Below the pieces are notes generated by a model, which was not told the DNA's origin, did no database searches, and saw only the letters and a list, made by a program, of their open reading frames with translations. From assembly GCA_043101845.1 (NCBI GenBank), contig JBICHN010000011.1, positions 1,984,001-2,048,000 on the forward strand: 64,000 nucleotides of DNA, written 5' to 3'. Numbering within the stretch: the first letter of the stretch is position 1; each line of letters starts with the position of its first letter. Source of the DNA: JBICHN01 sp043101845 (GTDB taxonomy: Bacteria > Planctomycetota > Phycisphaerae > Phycisphaerales > UBA5793). Shown here one piece after another: positions 9,257 through 18,637 of the stretch. Both the position numbers and the translations under genes were made by a program.

Positions 9257-10741
9257 TCACTGCCCCTGCATCTCGACCGAGTAGTTCGGCGCTTCCTTCG
9301 TAATCGTGATGTCGTGCGGGTGGGATTCGATGAGCGTCGCGTGACTCACACGGACGAATCGCGTCTCGCGCCGGAACTCGTCGAGGCTCGAGCAGCCGCA
9401 ATAGCCCATCGCGGCACGGAGGCCGCCGACCATCTGGTAGACGAAGTCGGCGAGCCGACCGCGATAGGGAACGAGTCCTTCAACTCCTTCGGGAACGAAC
9501 TTGCTCGAGTTCGTCTCGTTCGACTGGCCGTACCGGTCGGCGGAGCCCCTCGCCATGGCGCCGGCCGACCCCATCCCGCGATAACTCTTGTACCGCCGGC
9601 CGCCGCGAATGACGACTTCACCGGGCGACTCTTCGAGTCCGCCAAAAAGCGATCCCATCATGACGCAGGACGCGCCGGCGGCGATCGCTTTCGCGATGTC
9701 ACCGGACGAACGCACCCCGCCGTCCGCGATGACCGGGACACCCGCCTTGTCGGCCACGCGACATGCATTGAAAATGGCAGTCACCTGGGGCACTCCGACG
9801 CCGGTCACCACGCGCGTTGTGCAGATCGAGCCCGGGCCGATGCCCACCTTGACCGCATCGACCCCGGCGTCGATGAGGTCACGGGCCGCCTCGTCCGTCG
9901 CGATGTTCCCCGCGACGATTTCGAGATCGGCATGGCGGCTCCTCAGTTCTCGAACGGTCTCGAGTACATTCTCCGTGTGGCCGTGCGCGGTGTCGACGAT
10001 GATGAGATCGACCTCGGCGTTTACGAGCGCTTCGGCCCGCTCGAATTGTCGAACACCGATTGCGGCCCCGACCCGCAACCGTCCCCGATCGTCCTTGCAG
10101 GCGAGAGGATGTTCGATGAGATTGTCGATGTCACGGATGGTGATCATTCCATGAAGGCGGCGATCGCCGTCGACGAGCAGCAGTTTCTCAACCTTTCCGC
10201 GGCTCAGGATCTCCTTCGCCTGCTCAAGGTTTGTGTCGGGCGGACCGGTGACGAGATGGTCTTTCGTCATGACCTCCCCGACCGGAGCCTCGCGCCGTTC
10301 GAGAAATTTGATATCCCGCCGCGTGAGGATCCCGACCACGCGTCCATGCCCGCTGCCGTCCTCGGTGACGGGACAGCCCGAGACATTGAACTGGCTCATG
10401 AGATCGATCGCGTCGCCCACGGTCTGCGTCGGACTCAGCGTGACCGGGTCGGTAATGACGCCATTCTCGGAACGCTTGACCTTCTGGACTTCGACCGCCT
10501 GGTCGTCGACGGACATGTTCTTGTGAATGACGCCGAGACCGCCCTCCTGCGCCAGCGCGATCGCGAGCCCGGCTTCGGTCACCGTGTCCATCGGCGCGCT
10601 GACGAGTGGCGCGTTGAGTCGAATGTTCCGCGTAATGGGAGAAGAGGTGTCGACCTCACTCGGAAGCACGCCGGAACGGCGCGGAATGAGGAGCACATCG
10701 TCGAAGGTAATGCCGTCGGTGACGATCTTCTGGGTGTCCAT
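9257..10741 (-). CDS. guaB: IMP dehydrogenase
   Basis: The enzyme oxidises IMP to XMP with NAD+, the committed step to guanine nucleotides. At 494 residues it has normal length. Visible elements are the N-terminal FDDVLLIPRRSGVLPSEVD, the two CBS domains inserted in the barrel (about residues 95-210, VMTKDHLVTGPPDTNL and the second VGILTRRDI-type repeat), IVDTAHGHTENV, and the catalytic loop GIGPGSICTTRVVTGVG with the active-site Cys (about 307). The IMP-phosphate site VIADGGVRSSGDIAKA, the flap YKSYRGMGSAGAM, and the mobile-flap Arg-Tyr segment (ADRYGQ) are also present. It ends 19 bases from the convergent gene, and the uvrC start is 117 bases away on the other side, divergent. Confidence 0.97.
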   Translation of the reverse strand: MDTQKIVTDGITFDDVLLIPRRSGVLPSEVDTSSPITRNIRLNAPLVSAPMDTVTEAGLAIALAQEGGLGVIHKNMSVDDQAVEVQKVKRSENGVITDPVTLSPTQTVGDAIDLMSQFNVSGCPVTEDGSGHGRVVGILTRRDIKFLERREAPVGEVMTKDHLVTGPPDTNLEQAKEILSRGKVEKLLLVDGDRRLHGMITIRDIDNLIEHPLACKDDRGRLRVGAAIGVRQFERAEALVNAEVDLIIVDTAHGHTENVLETVRELRSRHADLEIVAGNIATDEAARDLIDAGVDAVKVGIGPGSICTTRVVTGVGVPQVTAIFNACRVADKAGVPVIADGGVRSSGDIAKAIAAGASCVMMGSLFGGLEESPGEVVIRGGRRYKSYRGMGSAGAMARGSADRYGQSNETNSSKFVPEGVEGLVPYRGRLADFVYQMVGGLRAAMGYCGCSSLDEFRRETRFVRVSHATLIESHPHDITITKEAPNYSVEMQGQ

Positions 10742-10858
10742 GCCAACACTACGACGGAGGCGCCACGGGGGTCAACCCGGGTTCGTCGCGGGAAGCGTTC
10801 CGGCCGAGCGCAGCATAATCGGGGACGCTCGGCGGCGCCCGCGGCTAGCATTCGAGCT

Positions 10859-12205
10859 ATGGCCGACGCGTCGCGAGAAGATCGATTGAAGCGCCTGCTC
10901 AAGAAGGCTCGCGGTCTGCCGAAATGCGCCGGGGTCTACCTCATGAAGGACGGGAAGGGACGCGTCGTCTATGTCGGGAAAGCGGCCAGGCTTCCCGACC
11001 GGGTCAGTTCGTACTTCATCCCCTCGGCCGAACTCGGCTTCAAGAAGGCGGGCATGCTCGATGTCATCGAGGACTTTGATATCCTCGAGTGTGAAGGCGA
11101 ATGGGAGGCGCTTCTCACCGAGAATCGCCTCATCAAGGACATTCGGCCTCGATTCAACGCGAGGCTCGTCGATGACAAGACTTTTCCCTACCTCGTCATC
11201 ACCACGCGTGAGGAATTTCCGGCGGTCTATGTAACCCGAAACCCGGCCGCGCCGGAATACAAGGGCGCGCGGGTGTTCGGTCCCTTCACCTCCGTCTATG
11301 CGCTGCGTGAGGCGGTTCAACTTCTGCAGCGGGTGTTCAAGTACCGGACCTGCCACCTCGACATTCGTTCCGACGATCCGAAGAACAACTACTTTCGCCC
11401 CTGTCTGCTCTACACGATCGGCCAGTGCACGGCGCCGTGCGCGAACAAGATCACTGCGGACGCGTACCGCGAGGACATTAATCGATTCACACGGTTTCTG
11501 AATTCGAAGCGAAGCGTCATGCTCCGCGAGATGCGTAGAGAGATGGAGGACGCGTCGAAGACGCTCGAGTTCGAGCGGGCGGCGACGCTTCGCGATCAGA
11601 TCAAGGCGATCGAGAAGCTTGACGAACGCGGGAGTCGCAAGGATCGCTGGCAACCCGAGACCGAGACGCTCGCATACATGGATCCGGAGAAGGGACTCTC
11701 GAGCCTGCAGCGCACGCTCGGTCTCGACGAGCCGATCCGCTGCATCGAAGGAATCGACATCGCGCATCTTCAGGGCGGTGAAACGGTCGGGTCGAAGGTG
11801 TGTTTCGTCGATGGGAAGCCGTTCAAGAATGAGTACCGCCGGTACAAAGTCCGGTCCGCCGAGAATGACGACTACATGTCGATTCGGGAGGTCGTCTCAC
11901 GCCGCTATCGTGACGCCGGACAGGGAAACGAGCTTTACCCTGATGTCATTCTCATCGACGGCGGACTTGGACAGCTTCACGCGGCGGAAGAGGCGTTCGA
12001 GCAGCTTGATGTCAAGCCGCCGATGGTCATCTCGCTCGCGAAGAAGGAAGAGCTCATCTATGTCCAGCGGAAGTCGGAGCCGATCCGTCTCGGGCGGGAG
12101 AATCCCGGTCTTCGATTATGCCAGGCGATCCGCGATGAAGCACACCGGTTCGCGCAGCACTACCACCACATCCTTCGCCGGAAAGCGACACTCGAAGAGC
12201 CCTGA
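10859..12205 (+). CDS. uvrC: Excinuclease ABC subunit C, short form lacking C-terminal HhH
   Basis: UvrC makes the dual incisions in nucleotide excision repair. The frame is open far upstream, but the recognisable protein begins at the ATG at 10859 (MADASREDRLKRLL), giving 448 residues. The GIY-YIG nuclease domain is at about 15-100 (KCAGVYLMKDGKGRVVYVGKA). A Cys-rich segment (CLLYTIGQCTAPC, about 182-194) follows. The UVR motif for UvrB binding is at about 225-245 (LEFERAATLRDQIKAIEKL). The RNase H-like nuclease retains its acidic and His residues (GIDIAHLQGG, DVILIDGGLGQL, RDEAHRFAQHYH). The protein then stops after about ten more residues, whereas UvrC of about 600 residues continues into a tandem helix-hairpin-helix DNA-binding domain. 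Confidence 0.92.
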   Translation: MADASREDRLKRLLKKARGLPKCAGVYLMKDGKGRVVYVGKAARLPDRVSSYFIPSAELGFKKAGMLDVIEDFDILECEGEWEALLTENRLIKDIRPRFNARLVDDKTFPYLVITTREEFPAVYVTRNPAAPEYKGARVFGPFTSVYALREAVQLLQRVFKYRTCHLDIRSDDPKNNYFRPCLLYTIGQCTAPCANKITADAYREDINRFTRFLNSKRSVMLREMRREMEDASKTLEFERAATLRDQIKAIEKLDERGSRKDRWQPETETLAYMDPEKGLSSLQRTLGLDEPIRCIEGIDIAHLQGGETVGSKVCFVDGKPFKNEYRRYKVRSAENDDYMSIREVVSRRYRDAGQGNELYPDVILIDGGLGQLHAAEEAFEQLDVKPPMVISLAKKEELIYVQRKSEPIRLGRENPGLRLCQAIRDEAHRFAQHYHHILRRKATLEEP

Positions 12206-12287
12206 GCCGGGAGAGTTCGTCTGAGCCGGTTACGATTCGCCGACGACGCTGACCCACTCATTCGTTCTCGAACAAAGGCGCCGCCAG

Positions 12288-14000
12288 GTGTTGCTCGCCG
12301 CTGAAGCCGATCATCTCGTTACGCTCGATCTCTTCGTCATCTTCGGCGTCGCGGCGCTCGTGGCGATGTCGCTGCACCGACTCGGGATGGCGATCGTCCC
12401 CGGCTATTTTCTTGTAGGCGCCATCGTCGGTCCGGGCGGACTCGGACTTGTCGAATCGGGCAGCGGGATCGACGAAGTCTCTCATCTCGCCGTCATTCTG
12501 CTCCTCTTCGGCATCGGAATGCACCTCGACCTGACGGTGCTCAAGCGCGAAGCCGGACCGATGCTCACCGCGGGCGTCGGATCGGTCATCGTTACGGTTC
12601 TCGTTCTCTGGCCGATCGCGCTTCTCTTCAAACTTCCGGGCGCCGCGGCGCTCGTCGTCGCGATGGCCTTCAGTCTCTCCTCGACCGCCGTGGTTCTGCG
12701 CATCATCGCCGAGCGCCGTGAACTCAGGCGACCTCACGGCCGAATGTCGCTCGCCATTCTCATCGTTCAGGACTTGCTCGTGATCGGAATGCTCGCGTCC
12801 CTGCCCGCGATCGGCGCCTGGTCGGCGGGGGCGTCCGGGGCCGAACTCGACACGGGATCAGTCACGCAGGCGATCGGCCGCGCTCTCGCCGCGATTGGCG
12901 TCGTGGGGGTCATGGTCCTCGCCGGGGTCTTCATTCTTCCCCGCATCGTGGAAGAAGCGGCGCGGGCGCGCTCGCGTGAGTTGCTCACGATTCTCGGCCT
13001 CGCGGTGGCGCTCGGCGCCTCCTATACGACGCAACGACTCGGCTTCAGCGCCGAACTCGGCGCGTTCATCGGCGGCGTCATCCTCTCGACGACACCCTTT
13101 CGTCACGAGATGCTCGGGCACCTCGCCGGACTGCGCGATGTGTTCATGGCCGTATTCTTCGTGGCGATCGGAATGTCGCTCGACCTCGCGGCGATCGCCC
13201 CGGTCTGGTGGGCGATCCTCGCCGCCGGCCTCGTGCTCGGCCTCGTGAAGGCGATCGTCATCGGCGTCGCCGCGTGGGCGGTCGGCGTTGGTGGCGGGGC
13301 CGCGATCATCATTGGCCTGTCGCTTGCGCAAGCCGGTGAGTTCAGTATCCTCGTTCTTCAGCGGGGCGAGCGATTCGGCGTTCTGACCGAGAACACGGCG
13401 GGACTCGGCGTTTCGATTGTCGTCTTCACGCTTTTCATCACGCCGGCGATCATGGCGTTCGGGCGGTGGGTGGCGCCCCGGCTGTCCGGGCACATTCCGT
13501 CGGCGCCCTGGATCAGTTCCCGGGCTGAGGAGAGCGCCATTACGCCGGACGAGAAAGGCGAAGGTCGCCCCCATACCGCAATCGTCGCGGGGTTTGGCGA
13601 CATCGGCCGTCAGGTGACGGCGATGCTCGAGTCATCCGGATTCGAATGCGTCATCGTCGAATTGAACGCGTTCACCGTGCGGACCGAATCGCGCCGTGGC
13701 CGCCGGATGATCTACGGCGACATTTCGGACCCCGAAACCCTCGAAAGCGCCGGAGCCGATCATGCGACCGCGCTTGTCGTGACGACCCCCGACGACGAAG
13801 CCACGGTCCGCGCCTGCCGCGCAGCGCGAGCCCTCTCTGCCGAGTTGTTCATCGCCGCACGAACGATCTTTCCGAAGGGTGGCAAACTCGCCACTGAAGC
13901 GGGCGCCGATGTCGTCATTGTCGACGAGCGCGCCACCGGCGGTGAAATCGAGCGCGCCATCCGTCAGCGATTCGATTTCGAAACTCCCGGTCGCGCCTGA
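12288..14000 (+). CDS. Monovalent cation:proton antiporter (CPA2/Kef type) with TrkA-N domain
   Basis: The 570-residue protein has about 12 hydrophobic segments across residues 8-390, typical of the sodium/hydrogen exchanger fold of the CPA2 family. Signatures include AIVPGYFLVGAIVGPGGLGL, LLLFGIGMHLDL, AFSLSSTAVVLRIIAE, IVQDLLVIGML, and LGAFIGGVILSTTPFRHE followed by VFFVAIGMSLDL. The cytoplasmic end (about 425-560) is a Rossmann TrkA-N/RCK domain (TAIVAGFGDIGRQVTAML) that binds nucleotide and would gate the transporter. It probably exchanges K+ or Na+ for protons across the inner membrane. The start is a GTG with a poor ribosome-binding site; later in-frame starts would cut the first membrane helix. 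No KefF/G-like partner is nearby. Confidence 0.88.
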   Translation: MLLAAEADHLVTLDLFVIFGVAALVAMSLHRLGMAIVPGYFLVGAIVGPGGLGLVESGSGIDEVSHLAVILLLFGIGMHLDLTVLKREAGPMLTAGVGSVIVTVLVLWPIALLFKLPGAAALVVAMAFSLSSTAVVLRIIAERRELRRPHGRMSLAILIVQDLLVIGMLASLPAIGAWSAGASGAELDTGSVTQAIGRALAAIGVVGVMVLAGVFILPRIVEEAARARSRELLTILGLAVALGASYTTQRLGFSAELGAFIGGVILSTTPFRHEMLGHLAGLRDVFMAVFFVAIGMSLDLAAIAPVWWAILAAGLVLGLVKAIVIGVAAWAVGVGGGAAIIIGLSLAQAGEFSILVLQRGERFGVLTENTAGLGVSIVVFTLFITPAIMAFGRWVAPRLSGHIPSAPWISSRAEESAITPDEKGEGRPHTAIVAGFGDIGRQVTAMLESSGFECVIVELNAFTVRTESRRGRRMIYGDISDPETLESAGADHATALVVTTPDDEATVRACRAARALSAELFIAARTIFPKGGKLATEAGADVVIVDERATGGEIERAIRQRFDFETPGRA

Positions 14001-14008
14001 GCGATGGC

Positions 14009-14797
14009 TCAGCGTCCATCCATCATGCGCCATACGCCGCCGAGCACCGATCCCTCGCCGGTCTGCTTGCCGCCCTGGCTCGGCATGTTGGCGAGGATCC
14101 GGTCCGCGAGCCGGCTGAAGGGCAGGGTCTGCATCCAGACCAGTCCGGGGCCGCGGAGCGTCGCGAGGAAGAGGCCTTCACCGCCGAAGAGGGCCGTCTT
14201 GATTCCGCCGACGAATTCAATGTCGTAATCGACCGTGCTCTCAAAGCCGACAATGCACCCGGTATCGACGCGGAGTTTCTCTCCTGGCGCGAGTTGTCGC
14301 GCCAGCACGGAGCCTCCGGCGTGCATGAACGCGAGCCCCGTGCCCTGAAGCCGCTGAAGAATGAAGCCTTCACCACCGAAGAACCCGGCGCCGAGCCGTC
14401 GATTGAACGCGATATCCACATCGACGCCTCTCGCCGCACAGAGAAACGCGTCCTTCTGACAGAGGACCTGATTGCCATGGGCGGACAGTTCGACCGGAAC
14501 GACATGGCCAGGGTACGGCGAGGCGAATCCGACATCGCGTCGATCATTCGAGGAGTTGGCGAACATCGTCACGAAGAACGATTCCCCGGCGACGAGGCGC
14601 TTTCCGGCTTCGAAGACCCGGCCGAAGAGACCGGCGCCGTCACCCTTCATGGATAACTGCGTCGCCATCTCGATGCCGTCTTCCATGTACATGAGCGCGC
14701 CCGCTTCTGCGACGCAACCCTCGAGCGGGTCGAGCGTGATCACGACGGCCTGAAGGTCATCGCCGATGATCGCGTAGTCAATCTCATCGTGTGCCAT
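14009..14797 (-). CDS. AIM24/TIGR00266-family protein
   Basis: This 262-residue protein is a cytosolic beta-rich protein of the AIM24 family, named from a yeast mitochondrial biogenesis protein; its bacterial role is unknown. Family marks are LDPLEGCVAEAGALMYMEDGI near the N-terminus, GESFFVTMFAN, GGEGFILQRLQGTGLAFMHAGG and the second glycine-rich copy GGEGLFLATLRGPGLVWMQTLPFSRLADRI. The two similar glycine-rich halves reflect an internal repeat. A strong ribosome-binding site (GAGGAG) precedes the ATG. It is convergent with the antiporter gene, with only 8 bases between stops, and no functional partner is evident. Confidence 0.9.
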   Translation of the reverse strand: MAHDEIDYAIIGDDLQAVVITLDPLEGCVAEAGALMYMEDGIEMATQLSMKGDGAGLFGRVFEAGKRLVAGESFFVTMFANSSNDRRDVGFASPYPGHVVPVELSAHGNQVLCQKDAFLCAARGVDVDIAFNRRLGAGFFGGEGFILQRLQGTGLAFMHAGGSVLARQLAPGEKLRVDTGCIVGFESTVDYDIEFVGGIKTALFGGEGLFLATLRGPGLVWMQTLPFSRLADRILANMPSQGGKQTGEGSVLGGVWRMMDGR

Positions 14798-14865
14798 TTC
14801 GAAACTCCTCGGATCTCCGCGTGGACTCGATCGCGGCCATTCTAAGCGCGGACCGGTTCGAATAG

Positions 14866-14895
14866 AAAAACCCTCGCGACGAATCGTCGCGAGGG
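14866..14895 (-). terminator. Rho-independent terminator after the secreted metallopeptidase gene
   Basis: On the minus strand CCCTCGCGACGA and its exact complement TCGTCGCGAGGG form a nearly perfect stem with a tiny loop, followed by TTTTT. It begins 33 bases downstream of the metallopeptidase stop codon and is correctly oriented to end that transcript before the AIM24 gene. Confidence 0.85.
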
Positions 14896-14927
14896 TGTAA
14901 GAGGTTTCGATGAGTCTTTCGATTGAC

Positions 14928-17747
14928 TCAGTTCGTCTGCGTCAGGACCACATTCGACACCTTGCCCACCTGAGCGGCCTGAATCCAGACGAGTCGCGTC
15001 CCGATGCCGTTGGGAACCGTCGTCGTGAATACGGCGACACCGCTTCCATCCGCGACGGCGCTGCCGCCGAGCCGAGGACGATCGAGGCCGAGCGTCACAT
15101 TGAGTTGCGGCACGAAGGTGTCTCCCTCGCCGGTCAGGCTGTAGACGAAGTAGACGGTCTCGCCCGGGTCGGCGAAGCTCGCCGTGAGGTCAGACGGTTG
15201 ACCTGAGACGAGCGGTTCGACCTCGAGGAAGAGATCGTCGCAGTTCAGCACTGCGACCTGGAACGCGTCGACCGCCGCCTCGGTGACCGAGTTGTTCGGC
15301 TGATCGGCTGCGGTGAACCGCATGCGCATCGACGCGGAGGGAGTCACGAAGTCCTCGACCCGGATCGTGCGATAGGTCCAACCGGCCGAATTGCCGACAC
15401 TCTCGACCTGCGTCCAGCTATTGCCGTTGTCGTTCGAGATCTCGACCACGAGACGATCATCACCGTCGTCGTTTGTGAACCACCGGGCGTAGCTCACGAG
15501 CGCGGCGCCCGCGCTGGCGTCGAACGAAGGCGAGAGCAGAATCGTCGGGCCGCCGTCGAGGTCTTCTTCGAAAGTGTTGCCGGTGATGAAGCACTTCCCG
15601 GAGCCGTCAAAGTCATCGGCGGGGTCGCCGCGCGTTCCTCCCTGCGCCGGATCACCGCGGACCCAGGCGCCGGCCTCGACATTCTGATTCGTCACCGTCC
15701 ACCCGCGATCATCTTCGAAATCATCTTCGAACACCACGCTTACGGACCGGGCGCCGAACGCGGTGTACACACCGCGCGCCGGAGCGCCCGCGGGATCGGT
15801 CGCGGTTGAGCCGTCCGTCGTCTCCGCCGAGAAGTAGAACTCGACAATCGACTCGCACGGGACGGCGGGGAAGACCGCGTCATAGATGTTCGGAGACACT
15901 TCGACCATCGCGACGGTCTGGAATCCGCTGCCCGTGTCATAGTGCAGTTCACCGGTGCCCGGCGCCGGATTCGAAACATTCGCGACCACCTCGACGCGAA
16001 CCGTCGTCCCGCCGTCGGGGTCGATCGCGTCCGGGAGTCCGTTCGGGTAGGTGAAGTCGAGGAGTTCGAGCGGCGGCGCCGGCATGTTGTGGCGCGAGAA
16101 GCCCTCGTCGATCTCGTAGTAATGCGGAGTCCCGTTCACGATGTTGTTGTCATCGTCGTCGAGCGTCAGGAAGTCGATCGTGACGCCGGGGTCGATACCG
16201 CCGGAATGCAGGAGCACCTGATTGATGGTGAGGTCGGCGATGATCTCGAGGTAGTCCGTGGGCTCGGTCACGGTCAGCGCTTCACGCGTATGCCAGACGG
16301 ATCCCGAGATAACCTGACCGCAGAAGTGAACGCCACCGCTGCACGGATAATTGCGGGTGTTCTCACCGCTTCGAATGATGGTCCCGGGACCGAAGAACCC
16401 CGAGCCGACGACGGGATCGTCAGTCAAGACCTGGGAGACCGCGTCCGCCATGCCCTCGTGGTAGTCGCCCGAGGGGAAGCTTGCTCCGTCGTCGACAATC
16501 TTGTGTCCGTATTCGTGATACACGACGGTTGTATACGCGGTGTTTACGCATCCACCACCGGAGCGATAGAAGTTAATCGCGCTCCCGTTGTAGAACGCGT
16601 TGCAGGTCGAGGAGATGTTGACAAACGCGCGGAATGAACGGGAAAGCCCGGGGAATGTTGGGTTGATGTCGCCCAGCCAGGTGTGGACGATCGAGGTCTG
16701 GAGCATCGCATTGACCTGGGAGGTCGTAAGTTCGGTCGGCGACGCGTTGTGTTCGAAGTCCGCGGGTCCTGGAGGCGTGACATTCCGATCGATCGAGATC
16801 TCGCCGCCCGCTTCGTTGAAGACACCCGCCGAAAGCGAAGGACCGCGCATATCGCTGCGGACGGTTACCTGCGCCGAGCCGCTGTGGCTGATGACGAAAT
16901 CGCCCAGTTGATTCGTATTCGCGCGATTCCCGCCGACGATGCTCACCTCGGTGTTCGGCAGCGCGAAGAGCTCCGGAGGATTGCTCGCGCTGTCCGGTTC
17001 GAGTCCGGGGGTCGCCCACCCGTCGACATGGCCGACGACATCAATCGTGCGGACGAGCGATTCGTCCCGCAGGATGGCGCCGGTCTGCGCGTCGATGATG
17101 AGTTCACGAAGGTCGTAGCCGCCCGCCGCCGGGCCGCCGTTGACTCCGACCATCGCGCCATCGCTCGGCTGGCCAATCTCGACGATCCCCCGTCGGGCGA
17201 GCGTGAGCGTCCCGTCCTCGAGCCCGTCCGTCTTATTGAAGATAATCAATTCGCCGTTCTGATCGCCGGGAGCTCCTCCCGCAGGAACCGCGATCGCGTC
17301 GAGATTGCGCAGATTGTGCGGCTTCGCCCAGACGAGCGGATATCCGGGCTCGTTCCCGACGAGCAGCGTCAACCGGCTTTCGAAGAGCCGCACACCGTTC
17401 TTCGCCTGTTCGAAGTAGAGCGCGAAGTACTTGAAGTCGTTCCGGTCGCGATCGAACATGATCGGCTGGTACCGCCACTCGTCGGACGCCGGCACGAGTC
17501 GAATCTGGTCGGCGTTCACGCCGAGCAGATCCTCCGCGTACGCCGAGATGAAGGACTCGGCGCTCGCCTCCGGCGTGGCGCCGTGCGCGAACGGGGCGCC
17601 GTAGAGGCGCGACAGCCGCCCTTCCCATTCGAATACCTGCACGCCGGGGTTCGCCCGTTTGAACTCGCCGAGCGGACTCGCCGACGCGACACTGGCCGAA
17701 ACTCCGATCATGGCGGCGCCAAGCGCCGGCAGCCATCCGATTCTCAT
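14928..17747 (-). CDS. Secreted zinc metallopeptidase (gluzincin) with C-terminal shared domain
   Basis: I start at the ATG at 17747 (MRIGWLPALG), which opens directly into a signal peptide (cleavage near ASA, residue 24) and gives 939 residues; earlier in-frame codons would add a non-signal tail. Residues about 30-230 resemble the propeptide of thermolysin/fungalysin-type proteases. The catalytic domain holds HEYGH (411-415) and, after 15 residues, HEGMADAV with a likely third-ligand Glu (431). A fibronectin-like stretch (about 560-660) and a jelly-roll-like stretch (about 670-835) follow. The last 100 residues (about 838-939) are a domain also found at the ends of the subtilase at 25001 and the propeller protein at 47130. 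It is probably exported and self-processed; the substrate is unknown. Confidence 0.85.
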   Translation of the reverse strand: MRIGWLPALGAAMIGVSASVASASPLGEFKRANPGVQVFEWEGRLSRLYGAPFAHGATPEASAESFISAYAEDLLGVNADQIRLVPASDEWRYQPIMFDRDRNDFKYFALYFEQAKNGVRLFESRLTLLVGNEPGYPLVWAKPHNLRNLDAIAVPAGGAPGDQNGELIIFNKTDGLEDGTLTLARRGIVEIGQPSDGAMVGVNGGPAAGGYDLRELIIDAQTGAILRDESLVRTIDVVGHVDGWATPGLEPDSASNPPELFALPNTEVSIVGGNRANTNQLGDFVISHSGSAQVTVRSDMRGPSLSAGVFNEAGGEISIDRNVTPPGPADFEHNASPTELTTSQVNAMLQTSIVHTWLGDINPTFPGLSRSFRAFVNISSTCNAFYNGSAINFYRSGGGCVNTAYTTVVYHEYGHKIVDDGASFPSGDYHEGMADAVSQVLTDDPVVGSGFFGPGTIIRSGENTRNYPCSGGVHFCGQVISGSVWHTREALTVTEPTDYLEIIADLTINQVLLHSGGIDPGVTIDFLTLDDDDNNIVNGTPHYYEIDEGFSRHNMPAPPLELLDFTYPNGLPDAIDPDGGTTVRVEVVANVSNPAPGTGELHYDTGSGFQTVAMVEVSPNIYDAVFPAVPCESIVEFYFSAETTDGSTATDPAGAPARGVYTAFGARSVSVVFEDDFEDDRGWTVTNQNVEAGAWVRGDPAQGGTRGDPADDFDGSGKCFITGNTFEEDLDGGPTILLSPSFDASAGAALVSYARWFTNDDGDDRLVVEISNDNGNSWTQVESVGNSAGWTYRTIRVEDFVTPSASMRMRFTAADQPNNSVTEAAVDAFQVAVLNCDDLFLEVEPLVSGQPSDLTASFADPGETVYFVYSLTGEGDTFVPQLNVTLGLDRPRLGGSAVADGSGVAVFTTTVPNGIGTRLVWIQAAQVGKVSNVVLTQTN

Positions 17748-18078
17748 GACTTTCCCGACCTTTCCGTTGAGACTGTTAGGCGTCGTATTCGTCCGTGACG
17801 CCATGAGGCTACAGGGGTCAGCGATCGATCGATCGCGGCGCCCTCCCGGATGCAACCCGGCCGAGCGCTGAATTCATCCCGATTTTCGTCAGCGAGTACC
17901 GATTCTCGACCCGGCGCCCCGCTCGAGGGCGCTCAACCTGGCAAGTCATACCACCTGTATGGCCTTCTGATGCGGGGAGCCGCCGCTCAACGCCCGAATT
18001 CCGGCGCTCGCGAAATTCCAGATGTACCGTTAAGATGGGCGACCACGACCCGCGCAGGCCTCGAACCATCGAACCACA
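17748..18078. other. Intergenic stretch of about 330 bases between divergent genes
   Basis: This stretch separates the metallopeptidase gene (minus) from the small hypothetical gene (plus), so both promoters should lie here. The bases are GC-rich, and I cannot point to a convincing -35/-10 pair or operator. ATCGATCGATCG around 17820-17835 is a short simple repeat. I see no RNA gene. Confidence 0.5.
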
Positions 18079-18561
18079 ATGAGTCAGACGCCTGGACAAC
18101 CCGTGCTTCGACTCGTCGGCGCCACGACGACCGCGACGGTCGTCGCGTCAAACGAGCGCGCGGACAAGGCGGTGCGCGATGAAGTTCGGGCGGCCGCGGC
18201 CCGACGGGATCTTGACCCGAATGATCCGCGCTGGCTTCTTGCAGTTCGCACGAAAGAGTCGCTCCAGGGCGCCGCGTTGTCTCCGGATCGAAGGGAACAA
18301 CTCCTCCGCTTCGCTGAACGACTCGGTCTCCGGCTCTTCGACGCCAACCTCGTCATCGCCGTGGTGCAGGACGAAGCCCGGCGGGGATCTTCAGCCGGGC
18401 GCGACTCGCTCGCCGAACGACTCCGAATCGTGCCGGCGCCACGGCCGAATCTCCGATCCGTATTCACGGGCGCGACCGGGATGCTCCTTCGAGTCGCGCT
18501 GACCGCCGCGGCGGCGGCGATCATGTTCGGCGCCCTCATGCGCTGGCTCAACGGCGTCTGA
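18079..18561 (+). CDS. Hypothetical protein with C-terminal membrane anchor
   Basis: I do not recognise this 160-residue protein. It is largely hydrophilic and Ala/Arg-rich. Its middle (about residues 45-110) has helical segments (WLLAVRTKESLQGAALS; LLRFAERLGLRLFDANLVIA) and a hydrophobic stretch near the C-terminus (GMLLRVALTAAAAAIMFGAL, about 133-152) would anchor it in the membrane with the bulk in the cytoplasm. There is no signal peptide. Coding nature is supported by base use matching the neighbours and by its place between two well-spaced genes. It lies 76 bases before the peroxiredoxin gene on the same strand. Confidence 0.65.
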   Translation: MSQTPGQPVLRLVGATTTATVVASNERADKAVRDEVRAAAARRDLDPNDPRWLLAVRTKESLQGAALSPDRREQLLRFAERLGLRLFDANLVIAVVQDEARRGSSAGRDSLAERLRIVPAPRPNLRSVFTGATGMLLRVALTAAAAAIMFGALMRWLNGV

Positions 18562-18637
18562 TCCTTCCGACCTCATCCATCTCACGGACTACCATGCCCC
18601 GCTCGGGAAGGGAAAGTAATCTTGAGAGGAGCATGGG

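Noticed and set aside
8768..10858. Upstream extension of the uvrC frame
   Set aside because: It lies mostly antisense to guaB, with its first part overlapping the 7243-9237 gene in another frame. The UvrC homology begins only after the ATG at 10859.
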